NCBI GenBank assembly: GCA_014706295.1
Contig: JACSVZ010000024.1
Span: 6,759,608 to 6,823,607, forward strand
Source: Lycocorax pyrrhopterus obiensis
Taxonomy: Eukaryota; Chordata; Aves; Passeriformes; Paradisaeidae
Direction of reading: 5' to 3'
DNA: 64,000 bases
Shown: piece by piece, positions 40,201 to 52,500 of the stretch
How the letters are laid out: each line of letters begins with the position of its first letter
Position numbering within the stretch: the stretch's first letter is position 1
Made by a program: the position numbers and the translations under genes
Notes under the pieces: model-generated
Told to the model about the DNA's origin: nothing
The model's input: only the letters and a program-made list of their open reading frames with translations
Databases searched by the model: none

Positions 40201-42961
40201 CATAGACTTGCCCTGGAAAAAGAAGAGAGTGACCTCTTCCCATCTGGAGTAGATGGATTCACCACCACCAGTTGTAAATGGATGACTTAGTAATGGGGTT
40301 TGCACTTAAAATTTTTAATTCTGTGATTTCATTGTGTTTCAGGAATTCTGCATGTGGTCTTTTCTGAACTGATAAGTTGGAGTTGTACCACAGAGATTTA
40401 TTTCTTCCAGTTTATCTCTTAGCATTGGGCTCCTGTCTACAAAGAGCTGATGATCCCCTGAGCTGCTGAGATGCCAAAGCACCTTGCCCAGGACCAGGCC
40501 TGTGAGTTATTTTTTATGTCTGTAATTATATCCAATGTCTTCCGTGACAAGGAACCTCAAGACAGTTTATGAAATCAACAGCCACAAAAGCACTGCCCGT
40601 TGGGGGTTATGTGATTACAACTTAGTTGTCCCTCAGCCTGAGGGTGCCTGAGGGGACAGAGAGCCAACTGCTCCTCAGTTCCTGTGGGTGGCTGGAATTA
40701 GCCACTGGAATTGATAGATATCTGTTGCTCTTGCTTTCCTGTTACTTTAGTGGCTTAATTTAAATTATGAAGGAACTTTTGAATCCATTTTGTTTGGTTT
40801 CTGCTCTTCCTAGCAGCTCTCTGCAGTTTTGTATGTATTAAAAGTGCTAAGCTTCCTCTGGCCTAGATGTACAATAAATACCTTAGTCAATGCAGTTAAG
40901 TCCAGTTTCCTCTATTCACTCAGAAGAGATTTGTTCCTTATCTGAATTGTTCCTCCATTCAGAAGGAGAGAAGCCTTGCGCAGCCAGAGCTCACTTCATA
41001 AATCACCCAGACAAATGGAGCTTGGGGCAGAAGAAGATACAAAATGGGAATAGTTGTGATTTAGGCTCCGTGAGGTTTTTGGAGTTTTGCTATGGGAATG
41101 TGCTTACCAACTATTTGAAATACAAATGTTTAGAATGGTCACCATTCTCCAGCTATTCCTTCAACTGGACTTGTAGTTATCAGCTGGGCCCTGCACCTCA
41201 GGGGTGCCTCCTTTCACCCTTAAACATCCTCTGGTATTTGGTGGCTTCTGTTTAACAGTGTTGATCTGGTACTGATAACTTTTTTTATCAGAAGGTTAGA
41301 AAGAGCTCCTTGGTCTTCACCCAGGCTCCACTCTGATCCACAGATACGGCGCAATCCACTCACTAATTTCTTTGGCTCTGTCGTGGCAGAGGTGGCTCCC
41401 AGCCAGCAATCAGTGCCATCACAGCAGCTCGGAGGACCTGGAGTGCAGGTTCGGGACCAAACAATGGTAACACACAGGTTACAACCTCCCAACCCCAGAG
41501 TCACCCTGTTTCTGATGCTCACAACTCTTCTGATGACACCAAGCTTCTCTTTGCTTGGTCTTCTGCCTGACTTAAACAATTCATCTCATTCGTGTTCAAT
41601 ACAAGGTTATTTTCTACTGTTAGCTCCTTTATAATGTCTTCATTGCTTGTGGTTCTGAAGAGTTGGTATCTTTTCAATTCCAAGAGTGATAAATACATTT
41701 GTTGGCACATGTCCTTGTTTCCCTCCACTCCTCCCATATTCACTCTAAGGACCTTTCACAACAATCTCACCTCCCTTAGTTATGAGTGGTCGCTCCCTCT
41801 ACCAGATTAGAGCTTCCTGTTGGTGTTGTGTCATTTCTGAGCAAGGAAAGGCTGATACCTTTGAGCTCAGTGGTTGCTTCTTCTCCTCAGCTCTCCCAGG
41901 GGTCTTGCAGGCACTTTCAGTTCTGCCTCACATCTTTGATTTGGTGAGGTTCCCTGCTATTTACATTTCTTCACATATATCCTCTTCATACCATCTGCTA
42001 CCTTACGTTTTGCTTGTCTCTGAAATGTAGTGACCATATTTCATGCAACGTTGTTCTACAGGATTTTCTTAAAATTTAATTAAAAGGTTCTGTAAGAACA
42101 AAGCAAATTAGAATTCACCCATTTTGTGCAGACGCTTTAAGTGAATGGGAAACAACTCAATAAAGACCTTCAAATGCCTTGAATGAATTTGTGACCAAAA
42201 TTCTGTGCATTGTTTATCCAAAGGGTCTATTATTAAATTAATTAGGAGAGTTTTATTACTGACAAAAGTTAAGGCTGTTATTAAAGAACGGCATCTTCTC
42301 TAGAAACTCTCTTTCTTTGGAGTTCAGCAGTTCTCCTGAGTACTATTTACTCTGGAGTGAGTGTGTGGCTGTGCCTTGTTAGATAAAAGCTGCAGCACTA
42401 AAACTGTTTTACTGAACTTAGCTCCTGACCTGCCTTCTGAGGCCACAGCTACAAAGGGATGATACATCAATCTAGTTTGTTTGATCTAATTACAGCTGTT
42501 TAACCATCCTGAGCACAAGTGCACTCACCCCACTTTGTTATGCTGATTTCAGGTATTTTCACTGTTAATCGGGTGCATGGTGCTTGGTTCTTTCTTGTAT
42601 TAATTTACCTCTCAAGATATTCTGGGCAGTTATCCCACAGAGAGGTGTTCTGCTACTCAGCTGCGTGTTATTTTTCACAATGCGTTGACAGGGAATTCTC
42701 AGGAATTTAGGGATTCTGTGGGTCAACCTGACAAATGGCTACTCCTTTTCTCCTGACATCCATTGGTTTTTTGCCTGTGCAATTTCTTTTCTGAAAGGCT
42801 GCAAGGTTGCATGAAGAAGAAAATGGTAAATCCATGAAAACATCCCTTAACGTGGGGAAGCCCATTGCCACCTGTGGAAGAGCAGATTTCTGATTACTTC
42901 TAACTGAAGACTCTGGGGTTTATGTCAAGAATGTGGTCATGGGATCTTCTTTTAATGAGGT

Positions 42962-42990
42962 AAAGATCATATATATATAATATGATCTTT
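42962..42990. repeat. Perfect 11-bp inverted repeat, AT-rich
   Basis: AAAGATCATAT at 42962-42972 and its exact reverse complement ATATGATCTTT at 42980-42990, separated by seven AT bases. It can form a hairpin or cruciform. Confidence 0.85.
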
Positions 42991-43229
42991 TGTGCTTGGC
43001 TCAAGAAATTACCTGGAGTTTTTCCCATATACAGTCTGTGAATCAAACAAGGGTTATGGAGCTTCAAGGAGTAAACATGGTCTATCTCCTCTTCTGTTTC
43101 CAGTGCCCATGAACTTTGGATTGCTGACCTGTCCTCTAACAAAATAGACTATTGGTATCTTATGCCCTCTATTCTACCATGAGCTCTCTCCTTTTTATTT
43201 TCTCTCTCTCTTTTTTTTTTTTGTTCTAA

Positions 43230-43600
43230 TTGATTAAGCAAATCCAGCATTTCAGTTTGTTCTTGAGGGTTAGATTTCCTCAGCCTCCCAGCATTCTTGT
43301 TGCTCTCTTTGTGCTCTTTCCAGTTGCTTTGCATCTGCTTTTATTTTCTTACGTGGAACCTGAAAGAGGACAGAATATTCCAGCTGAGATCTCACTGAGT
43401 TCAGCAGGAGAATTGTCAGGGGTGTCCTACGTAAAGCAGCCTTATTAAATATTTCTGTGATTAAATATTTCTGTTGTCTTTATTGTGCTGACTCAAATTC
43501 AGTTTGTGATCCATTACAACCACTGCCTGCCCAGATCCTCCCCTCCTCATCTATGCTCCTGTCTTGGTCCTTGGCTGCGAAAAAACTCCTCTGAGAATGC
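43230..43600 (-). repeat. Degraded CR1-like LINE fragment
   Basis: On the + strand, CTCTTTCCAGTTGCTTTGCA, ATATTCCAGCTGAGATCTCA, then CAAATTCAGTTTGTGATCCA follow the order of an antisense CR1 but are heavily diverged. Identification is by resemblance only. Confidence 0.45.
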
Positions 43601-45989
43601 CATGCCTGGAAACAAGGAGAAGACAAAGATCTGAGGAAGCTTTCCAAGTGCACTGTTCTTGTGAGCTCCAAGTGTGTCAGCTTGCTGATGGAAGAGGAAT
43701 TGTGAAATAATATGTGTTTGCAATATTGGATGGAAATGATAACGTGTTTTGTCTTATTATTACTCTGAAAGTCTCAATGTCCTAGAAGTTCTGAGGTGGA
43801 AAAGGAGTGGTTGTTTGCAAATGGGAGAGAACATAGTTACAGTACGTGAATCTTAGATTACCATTTTCTTACTAAATGTTTCACTCTCCCATTAACAAGA
43901 CAAGCAGAATAATTAGCTAATGTACCTTTAAAGAATTAATAGAGTTGCTAGAGGTGAGATGAGCCAAAAATTAAACCTGGAAGGCATTTGAAGAAAACAA
44001 CAGATAAGTTCTGGGGCTCTCATTTGGTCCAAAACATTGATGACATGAAGATACAATTCATGGCTGTGAGGTGTCCCCTGGTGAGAACACTGAGAAAAAG
44101 AAAAAGGTAAAGAAAAAAAGGAGGAAAACACCCAAACTGAAGATGCTTTTTGGCTGCATGCTTGAGTGTGTTATAGTTTATAGGAAGGGGAAGAGGTGGC
44201 AGACCCAAGGAAGCTCGGAAGTGGGATGGAAAGCATCTCCAGTGGGCAGGCATGTAAAACAGAAGATCCCCAGAAGGGCAGCCCTGGTTTGTTGCTATTT
44301 TGCTAAAGCAGATATGTTTTGTGTGGAGCGGGGAAGAGATGTGAGATGAAAGAAATGGGTGATACATGTTCCTGGTGGTTCCTTATGATGGAAACAGAAA
44401 AACTTTAGGAAAAGCAGACCTATGGTGTGAGCCTTTATGGTCTTCTGGGAGGTGCAGTCCTCTGGGATTTTGGAAAGCTGTTCCCTTGGAAATCTCTCTC
44501 TTTGAAGAGTTCTCTGCAGAGCAGAGGAGCCCTCCCTGCCGAGGTGACAGTGACAGTGTGTGCAGGCTCGGCCACACAAGGATCAGTGCTGAGTCCTCCA
44601 AGCACTGTCTGACACAGGGAATGTGCTGAGCTGGTGTGTGCTCCAGGCCCACATTAATTCACTCTCTGTTCCGTGGTTCTTCACGCTCCTGTGACCCGGA
44701 TGAATTTACCAGGGAGCTGAGCAGGGTGTTCAGTTTTCCTGTCTGCGGTTCTTACACTTTTGCCCACCCAAATCCAGTTCTTTGCACCGCGATGCAAACT
44801 CTAATTATAAATCAAGTCATACAACCTGCCTTCTCAAACTCTTGTCTCATTCAGAGTTTTCTTTTATCCTTGTTATTTGATGTTTGCTTCCATATTTTAT
44901 TTATTGCATATAATTCAAGGGCTGCAGTAAATACAGAATTACTAATTGTAATGGATTTTTGTTACACTTATCACTACGGTGTCTGAATACCTTTTAACCA
45001 CCATAAATGCATCTTCATAATATTACAGACATTTTCTTCTCATTTCACTGATTAAAAGTGGGGAAAATTATGACAAAACTGTCAAAGTTGTCCACTGGGT
45101 CTGTGTTCCCCAGAGGAAAGAAGGATTCTTTAAAGTCTAGTTTTTCTAATAATAAGACATCCTATTCTAGCAACCATTTTAATTGTACTCGGGCCTTTAG
45201 GTATGTATTTGTTGCCAACATAACCCTCGAGTTCAAATACTGTCTTCAAGTCATAGTCTGTGTATACAAACTCACCCTATCACCCCTCTCTTTGTTGGAG
45301 TTTGCTGAAAGGAAGCTTCACTCTTCTCTCCTGACAGATTCCTTGCTCTTGTAAGCAGCTCAGGGAGCTTTTTCTATGATTATTCCAGTTTTCACATGTC
45401 ATCCTTGAATAGAAACTGTACCCAAAATCCTGTAAGAGAGCTGTTGCCATAACATCTGGATGTGCCTTACCTGGTCTTTAGATGCCATTTGTCATCTTCA
45501 TTTCTGTGACTAAATAACACTTCTGAGTCCTCATCCTTCCCTGCTAACTGTGGTGAATTCCCAGTTTACAAGAGTTTTGGCTGTCAGTCCCTGTGTGAAC
45601 AGCCTTGTGATTTGCATTAATCTTATTACTGCATTCCACCAGCCCATTCCTCAGGATTCCTGTGCTGTTCCAGAACCTCATCCAGTTCTTCATTTAGGAT
45701 ATTCCAGTCTTCTGCACTGATGTCTTTGGATGTTGTCAGTAACTACCTGTATTAACACTCTTTTTCCAGTTCCTTGCGCTCGTGTCACTTAAATCCCGTC
45801 AATAGCACCCGTTCTGAGACCAAAGCTGCAGGAGCTTTCAAAGCGCTCGCTCTCTAGCCCAAAACTTCCCATTTCAGCACAATCCAGCACTGGATTTTTA
45901 GTCATATTTTACCCACAAAACTTCTCTTGCATTGACCTTCATATTTTCCAATTTAACTGGTATTTTTACATGATGCACCAGACCAAACA

Positions 45990-46130
45990 CTTCACTGATT
46001 TTGGGATGGGTGAGATCTACTGTGTCTTCTTTTACTCAGAAAAATTTGCTTCCTTGTCAAAGAAAGACATCAGCTTTGTCTGGCATGATTGCAACCTTTG
46101 TTGCATTTCATCTCTTTACTTTCCTCTACG
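45990..46130 (-). repeat. Possible ancient CR1/L3-type LINE fragment
   Basis: The order of motifs around CTTGTCAAAGAAAGACATCA and GTCTGGCATGATTGCAACC resembles an antisense CR1/L3 element. Very diverged, so tentative; flanking sequence to about 45.5 kb may belong to it. Confidence 0.3.
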
Positions 46131-48603
46131 TTTTTCCCCCTCCTGAGAAAAAATAATTTAAGTTTTGCATCTCGCTGAGGTCAGACTAATTAGCCTCTCA
46201 TTGTCTGGACATTACTTTCACAGTCTTTGGCTTGATTTTAGGGTGGGTTTTTTCCTTTCTCCCCATAATCAGATGTGAAATTTAGATTATTTTTGTACCT
46301 CTAGAAGTGGTGGAAATAAATTTACTCATTTGCATCACAACTCAGCTGTAGTGCTTCATATTTTGGTTGGATTTTGTTTGTTGGTGGCTGTTTTGATTTG
46401 GTATTTTTTTATTTTTAAAGAAAACTTGCTGCATTGTGGCTATTAAACAGGAAAAAATAATGAATTTTGAAGTATTTGCAAAGTTCTTTGAAGCATAATG
46501 ATAATGAGAAGTTTCTTGAGCAATGATAGCTGAATCCAGGGCTCCGTTATCCTGTGGGATGTTGATAAGTGCCAGGGGCTCGTTGCAGCCCGTGGCTCAT
46601 CACTGCCCTGCAGAAGTTCTGCTCCTCGTGCTGCCTCAGCATTATTTGCTGCTCTCAGCCCTGTGTTTAAACAGAAAATGAAGCGTGCTGGGCACTCTGC
46701 ACACATGTATGAGGCAGTCCTGAACAAAATACACTCTAAAAATAGTCAGGGTAAGTGAAACAATAGGAAGACAGTGATTCCAGAGGGTCAGGATTGCGTG
46801 GGGAGGGCTGCAGTGCCCTCAGTGAACCCAGGGCACAGGAAAACCTGAGGTCAGTAACTATGTTTCCTGAAGCTGGGAAAAGTAATACTTTTAAATACTT
46901 TGTTTCATAATATAGTTAATTGCACGTTTTTCTGACAGCTCTGATGACTGTGACTCTTTCTGGTCACGTTTCACTCAGGATCTAATTCTAAAGATCGGGA
47001 TGCAAGCAACAGCCATTATATATTTGGATTTGGAGTGGGGTTTTTTGTTGTTTTGCCGGATATACTCAATATTTTTATAAATATTTGAAAATGATGTCTT
47101 TTTCACGATTCTTCAGTATGTCTGGAGCTCAGTTTTACAGAGGAAGCTCTGGCCAATGCCTTTGTTTTAGTGAACATGTGTGATATCCCAGCCTCTACCA
47201 GCAGTGCTGTTGCTGAGGTGTGATCACGGGCCTCTCTCAAGGCAGAGATAACTGATAGATAAAAATGACCTCATTTCACAGTCCCACAGCTGAACTCTGA
47301 AAGTTCCAGCAAAGCTGATCAGAATGTGTTTGAATTTTTGTTTCTGAGTAAATGTCACCGAGGTCCCTACTTGTGACATTCAGAAGGTGACTTTCAGGCC
47401 TTTTGAGCTCGACGGGGTGGAGGCCTGGAGCAGAAAATCAGTCCCATCCCCACACACGGACCCTGTGTGTGTAGGAAGTCCCAACACTCCCCGGGGGAGC
47501 TGATTACAGAATTCAGATTGGGAAATACACATTTATGGGAGACTGCTGAAAGGTAGATAAGGACAATTTCTGTTTGACCCTTTCTTGGCCAATGTTTGCA
47601 AGATGCTCAACACCTTGTTTTTGTGGAATATTGAGATTGTTTTGGATTATTCATTTTTTCACCAGTTATTTGTGCCTGCCTTTGTACAGCTGGAGTGAAG
47701 GGACGTTACTAAGTGTTCTCCCCATAGCATGAATATTTAATAGTTTGTGTGTTCCTTCTCTGTGTCGTGTGTGTGCCTATATAATACCAACAAAATCTCT
47801 TAAAGTCAGTTTTTGCAAGAGGTTTTCAAAGCACATCATGTAACTGAGTCACAGTGCTGAGTAAACCACACTATTGTAGAATTTCACCTAAAATCTGAAT
47901 TTGCCAAATGGTGGTATTTTGCAAATAAGCACAGATTCTGCTAACTTCCCCTGGAGATTTTATTCCAGTCTGGTCCAATTTCCCAGTATGGACAAAATGG
48001 TGTGTTTGATAAAAAAAGAGAAATGTTTAGCCTATTGAAAAGAGGATTTTCTTTGTTTCTCAGATGTGCAGATACTCATGTTCTGGAGCTCAGAGCTGCT
48101 CTGAGTGTGCTGGGCGGATCCTGCAAAGTGCTGAGTGCATGGCTAACTTTAAGGGAGTAGATCCTTAGAATCACCAGGGCTGCTGATGTTTAAAATTACG
48201 AAGAGACTTAAGTACTCTGATGGCCCCCGGCCAGTGGCTTTCACATCTCCTAGGACTGAGCCCTAAGGAGATGCAGTGATCAGCTGCAGCTCAATTTCCT
48301 TCTCCCATTTTAAATATAAGGTTTAAAGCCCAAATTCTGACAGCTGTTTAATTAAAGATACTCATTTTAACTGTGAGGAATGTGATATGCAGCGGTGCTA
48401 CGCCTGCTTCCTTTCTTTCTGCCTCTCCTGGCATCCCAGCTCACTCCTCTACAGCGTTAGTGCAGGGCTTGCAGTTTTCACTGCTGCTCCGTTCCTGCTT
48501 TATCCTCTTCCGTCTTTTCCATCTGCTTTATTCTGTTTGGAAAATGGCAATGTAGAATGTGTTTGGTGTAACCTTAATCCTGACCAGCATCTGGGCTCCG
48601 TTT

Positions 48604-48620
48604 GAAAAAAAAAAAAAAAA
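48604..48620 (+). repeat. Poly(A) run
   Basis: About 17 consecutive A; no preceding LINE or retrocopy was recognised. Confidence 0.8.
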
Positions 48621-48985
48621 GCATCTACTGCAAGGAAGGTTTCTGTATATGTTTCCCCACTTTACTAAAACAAAGTTGGGGGGCGGGGGGCAGAACCAAA
48701 AATAACCATTGCAAAATTATATTTATTTTAATTGATCTGTTAATTAATATGTGGGTTTTAATGTGCTTTCCTGCCTACATGAACAAACCGTGGGGTTTGT
48801 GCTCTCACCTCTGTCCCGGTGGGGGTCGAGTCAGAGGTAAACCGGATTTGGACCATTTTGGGAAAGGAGGGAAAGGGGGGAGGGGGGGCAGTTATTTACA
48901 TCTGATTTTAACAGCCTCGCTGCTCATTACTCCCAATCTGTAAAAGTTAACGCCACCATAAAACATGGGATGCGCTGAAATTCCT

Positions 48986-49545
48986 GCCTGATGCTTCCTG
49001 ACGTTTCCCTGTTAAACTTTCCCAGGCCCGCAAAGGTCCCGGTGCGGGGCGGCTCCCTGGGACACGCCGGGGAGGGGCAGGACGGGGCCCGGGCAGGACG
49101 GGGACCGCCGCTGCCCCCCGGTGACCCCCGGCCCGGGCAGGGCAGGGTAGGGCCGAGCCGCCCGTCAGGTCGGTGGGGCTGGGGCCGCTCCCGGGGGCTC
49201 CTCCGGGCCGGCCCTGGGGCTCGGGCAGCGCTGCCCGCGGAACCGCGGCGGGGCCGGGGGGCACCGGCACCGGGCACGGCTCGGGGACCGCGTCCCCCGC
49301 GGAGCTCAGGGTGCTCCCAACACGGAGCCAGCTCCGATGGGGGGGTGGGACCGCTCCCACCAGGCCAGGACGGCGCTTTCCGGCCCCACTGCGCTTCCCG
49401 GGGGGCCCGGCCCCGAGCCCCCTTTTCCATTCCTGCTGCTGTTGGATTTTCTCGAGCCGCATCTGCCCCGCGCTCCCAGCCCGAGGCTCTTGAACTTCAG
49501 TCCCCGGCAGCCACAGAGGTCGCTTCTGAGCTCCACGAGAAGCTT
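48986..49545. promoter_or_regulatory. GC-rich, CpG-dense patch
   Basis: About 550 bases of high GC and CpG between AT-rich flanks, ended by the ATTT microsatellite. No exon or promoter motif is convincing. It could be a small CpG island or GC-biased unique sequence. Confidence 0.45.
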
Positions 49546-49547
49546 TT

Positions 49548-49559
49548 TTTTATTTTAAT

Positions 49560-49594
<35 letters not shown>

Positions 49595-49598
49595 TTTT
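49548..49598 (+). repeat. ATTT tetranucleotide microsatellite
   Basis: About eleven near-perfect ATTT units directly after a GC-rich block, ending in a C-run. Confidence 0.92.
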
Positions 49599-49599
49599 C

Positions 49600-52500
49600 C
49601 CCCAACTCAGGCTCTCCCTCCCTCATGGCTGGAGTGAAAAAGCACGTTTAAATCCCGAACTCGGCTTTCCCACGTGGTGTCTCGCTGAGCTGCTGTCACA
49701 GCCACGCCGCGCTCTCACAGGGCACCGGAGCTTCTCCCCTGCCCTGCCAGGAAGGTACAAGGTGATGAACATTTTTAATCAAACCGTATTTTTGGGACAC
49801 CTCACTGAACTCCAAACTTGTGCCGAAAAATTTGCTCTCCTCGTGATCAGGCTCTTGCTTTTTGATTCCACCTGGACCGCGTGTACAAATAATGAGGGGA
49901 TTAAAGTTCAGCTCCCCCTTCCTGGGTGCCTGCTAAAGGGATGGATGTTTGTCAGCGATTTGGGGGTTAATTCAGACAAGTTTATTTCACATTCTGGGTC
50001 TGCACACACGAAAAGAGCATGAGTGGTTTGGAGTGAAGGATTAGCAGCGTGTACAGGGGGACAAAACCAATTGTGGATATTAATATGGGATGTATTGGAT
50101 GTGTGTCTAAGCATTAAATTGGGGGGTGGGGGCTGGGTTTTAGGTGACTTTTCACCCCATTCAGAGACCATGGTCACAATGCACCGTGTTTCAACACTTA
50201 CTGGGGAGAAAGGGAGACAGAGGGGAGGCAGGGCAGTACCCCGAGTTGCATCTGGTCTTCAGACCTCGCTGTAATCTCTAAGGGAGGGTGTCCCCAACCT
50301 TTAATTTTTCAGTTTAAACAGGCCTAGAGCACGCCACATCTTTAAGGCCTTTTCCCTGGTGTCTCTAGGAGGCAGCCTTCATCGAGCGAGGAAAGCAAAT
50401 CTTGGCAAAAAGAGCACTGAAGGATGTGAACCCCTTGGAAAATTCCACTTCCTGCCCAGCACTGCGTGTCCTTGGGTCTCTCACTCATTCCCATGCACTT
50501 AACGAGGGATTTCTGCCTCAGGCTACCACACCAACTTTCTAAATAAATGCCGCGCACACCCGAGCTCGGTGCTCTGCAGTTAATCTCAGCCCAGCACCAG
50601 CTCCCTCTCCTCTCTTCCTACTTCCCTCCATTTTATTTCTCCGCTGGTTTTTCTCTCCAGCAGACTCCAACTCTCTCTCCTGCTGAACTTGCCGGGAACA
50701 AAAGGCTCCGTTCCCGATCCAGCCCGCAGTTGCCGTGAGAAACTTCCTCGCCAGCGCTGTCTGTCGCTCCGCTCTCCCTCCCTCGCTCCCTCCCTGCCTC
50801 GGGAAAATGGCAGTGCAAGAGCTTGATGAAAAGGGGGAAAAACCTTCTTTCTCAGCGCCTGCCTCTCCCGCAGCACCCCCCCTCCCCAGTCGTGACGCCT
50901 GAACTCAAACTTCTCTAAAAATACACTTTAGGAGGGCAGATTTTCACCGGAGGGGATCAGTGGGGTATTTTTTACACCCCACTGAAAAGAGGCGCCGAGG
51001 CGGGAGAAAGGCCGAGGTACAGCTTTTTCCAGGCAGGAGAACCTGCTGCTGACCCCTCCCGCACGGCATCGCCGGGTCCCAAGGATTTTGAACACAATAA
51101 GTTTTCCTTCAGTGGGAAAATCCAGGCCCAGAGTTCAGATCTTTCTCTTTTCGCAGCTTTAAAAGCCTTTTATTTCCCCCTTTCTTTAACTCTTCACAGT
51201 GGGGTTCACAGCAGAACGCGGTCTCTCTGCCAGCCCACCCGAGAGCTCCCAAATCTGGTGGGATTCAGGGAAAACAGACGGTTGGCTCCGGATCCAGTGC
51301 AGGGGTTTTTGCAAACTCCGGTCCGCGTTTTGATTTTCTTTTTTGCCCTTTTTTTTTTTTTTTTTTTAAGTAGATTTACTCTTCCTTCCCCGAGCGCACC
51401 GGAGCGCTGCTGTCCGAGGGCAGCCGGGGTGCACCCCCGGATATAGAATAAATGGGGTTCGTCTTTCCCTGCACTTCATTATTTTTTTCCTCCCCTTCCC
51501 GATATCCCCCAATTTTCCCTGGAATTACTAAATTCCACTTCCAGCCTTATTTTCACTGCAGGGTGAGCTCTGCTCTTCTCGCTCAGGCCCCAATCCGCAC
51601 ACATGTGCCCCCAAAACTTGCGCTGTCCCACTTTTCCCCCCCGCTCCGGTGTCTCGGGTGCGGGCCGGGGGCGTGGGGCGTGGGACGCGCGTGGCACCAG
51701 CCCCGGCTGCCCCCGGCCCGCGGGGGTCGCGCAGGATGCGCGGGGGCTGCGCTCCCGCGTCCCTTCCCCTCCGCAAACTCCGCTTCGCTTTTTCCTCCTC
51801 CTCGCCAGTGCTGCTAAAATAATGCATTTCCTCGAGTCAGGCCGAGTCCACTTTCCTGCCTTAAAATGCATCCAAAGTTTCGCAGCTCGCTGTCAGATGT
51901 CACCAGCGGGCTCTCGCGGGGCGGCCGAGCCGGGGGCTTGCTCCCTGCCCGGGGGAAACCTGGCGTGGGAAGCAGCAAAACCCCTGGAAAATCCACGCCT
52001 GCCTTTGAGCTGCTGCATTCAGCGAAGGGACAGAGTTACCTTCGGCTGGCACTCACAGCGCAGAGCCATTGTGTCTCCCCAGGAAGGGAGATTATACAAT
52101 ATTTTAGCATTATTTTGAAGTGGATAAATGAGCGTTGTCTCGCATGATGCCCAGCAAACAAATAATTCAAATAATATCAATCTTAGTGGTGATGAAGCCA
52201 CAAGGAGAGTGCTTAACCCAGATACAACAGCAGCTAAAACACTGCAAGGAATAGGCTGGGCAAATATAAACGTATTGACAGGAAATGTGATTTTCTTTAG
52301 CAAAAACCCTATAAGAGAAGCTGAGGTACAGCAAATAACCCTCCTGACTCCATTCCATCTTTTGCAGGGCGCCCCATGAATTATAATAGATGGGTCTCTT
52401 GTTCTCGGGTCCAGCGTGCACATCTCAGCACGCCGTGCCTCTCGGTGCAATGGAAGAGCATCCTTCCCCACACAGCTACATCCATTCCTCCCCAGCTCCC

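Larger units (their letters stand above)
37281..48985. other. Intergenic AT-rich region with very old repeats
   Basis: Nothing that I can call a gene. It holds degraded CR1-like sequence (43230-43600, 45990-46130), a perfect inverted repeat at 42962-42990 and low-complexity runs. All open frames are short. Confidence 0.65.

Noticed and set aside
41250..42050. Possible degraded transposon or pseudogene
   Set aside because: No stretch matched a family I know, frames are short, and no terminal repeats were found; left as unassigned intergenic sequence.
48991..50022. 343-codon open frame through the GC patch and the ATTT repeat
   Set aside because: It translates the microsatellite as a repeated YLFI run and has no recognisable domain; chance frame.
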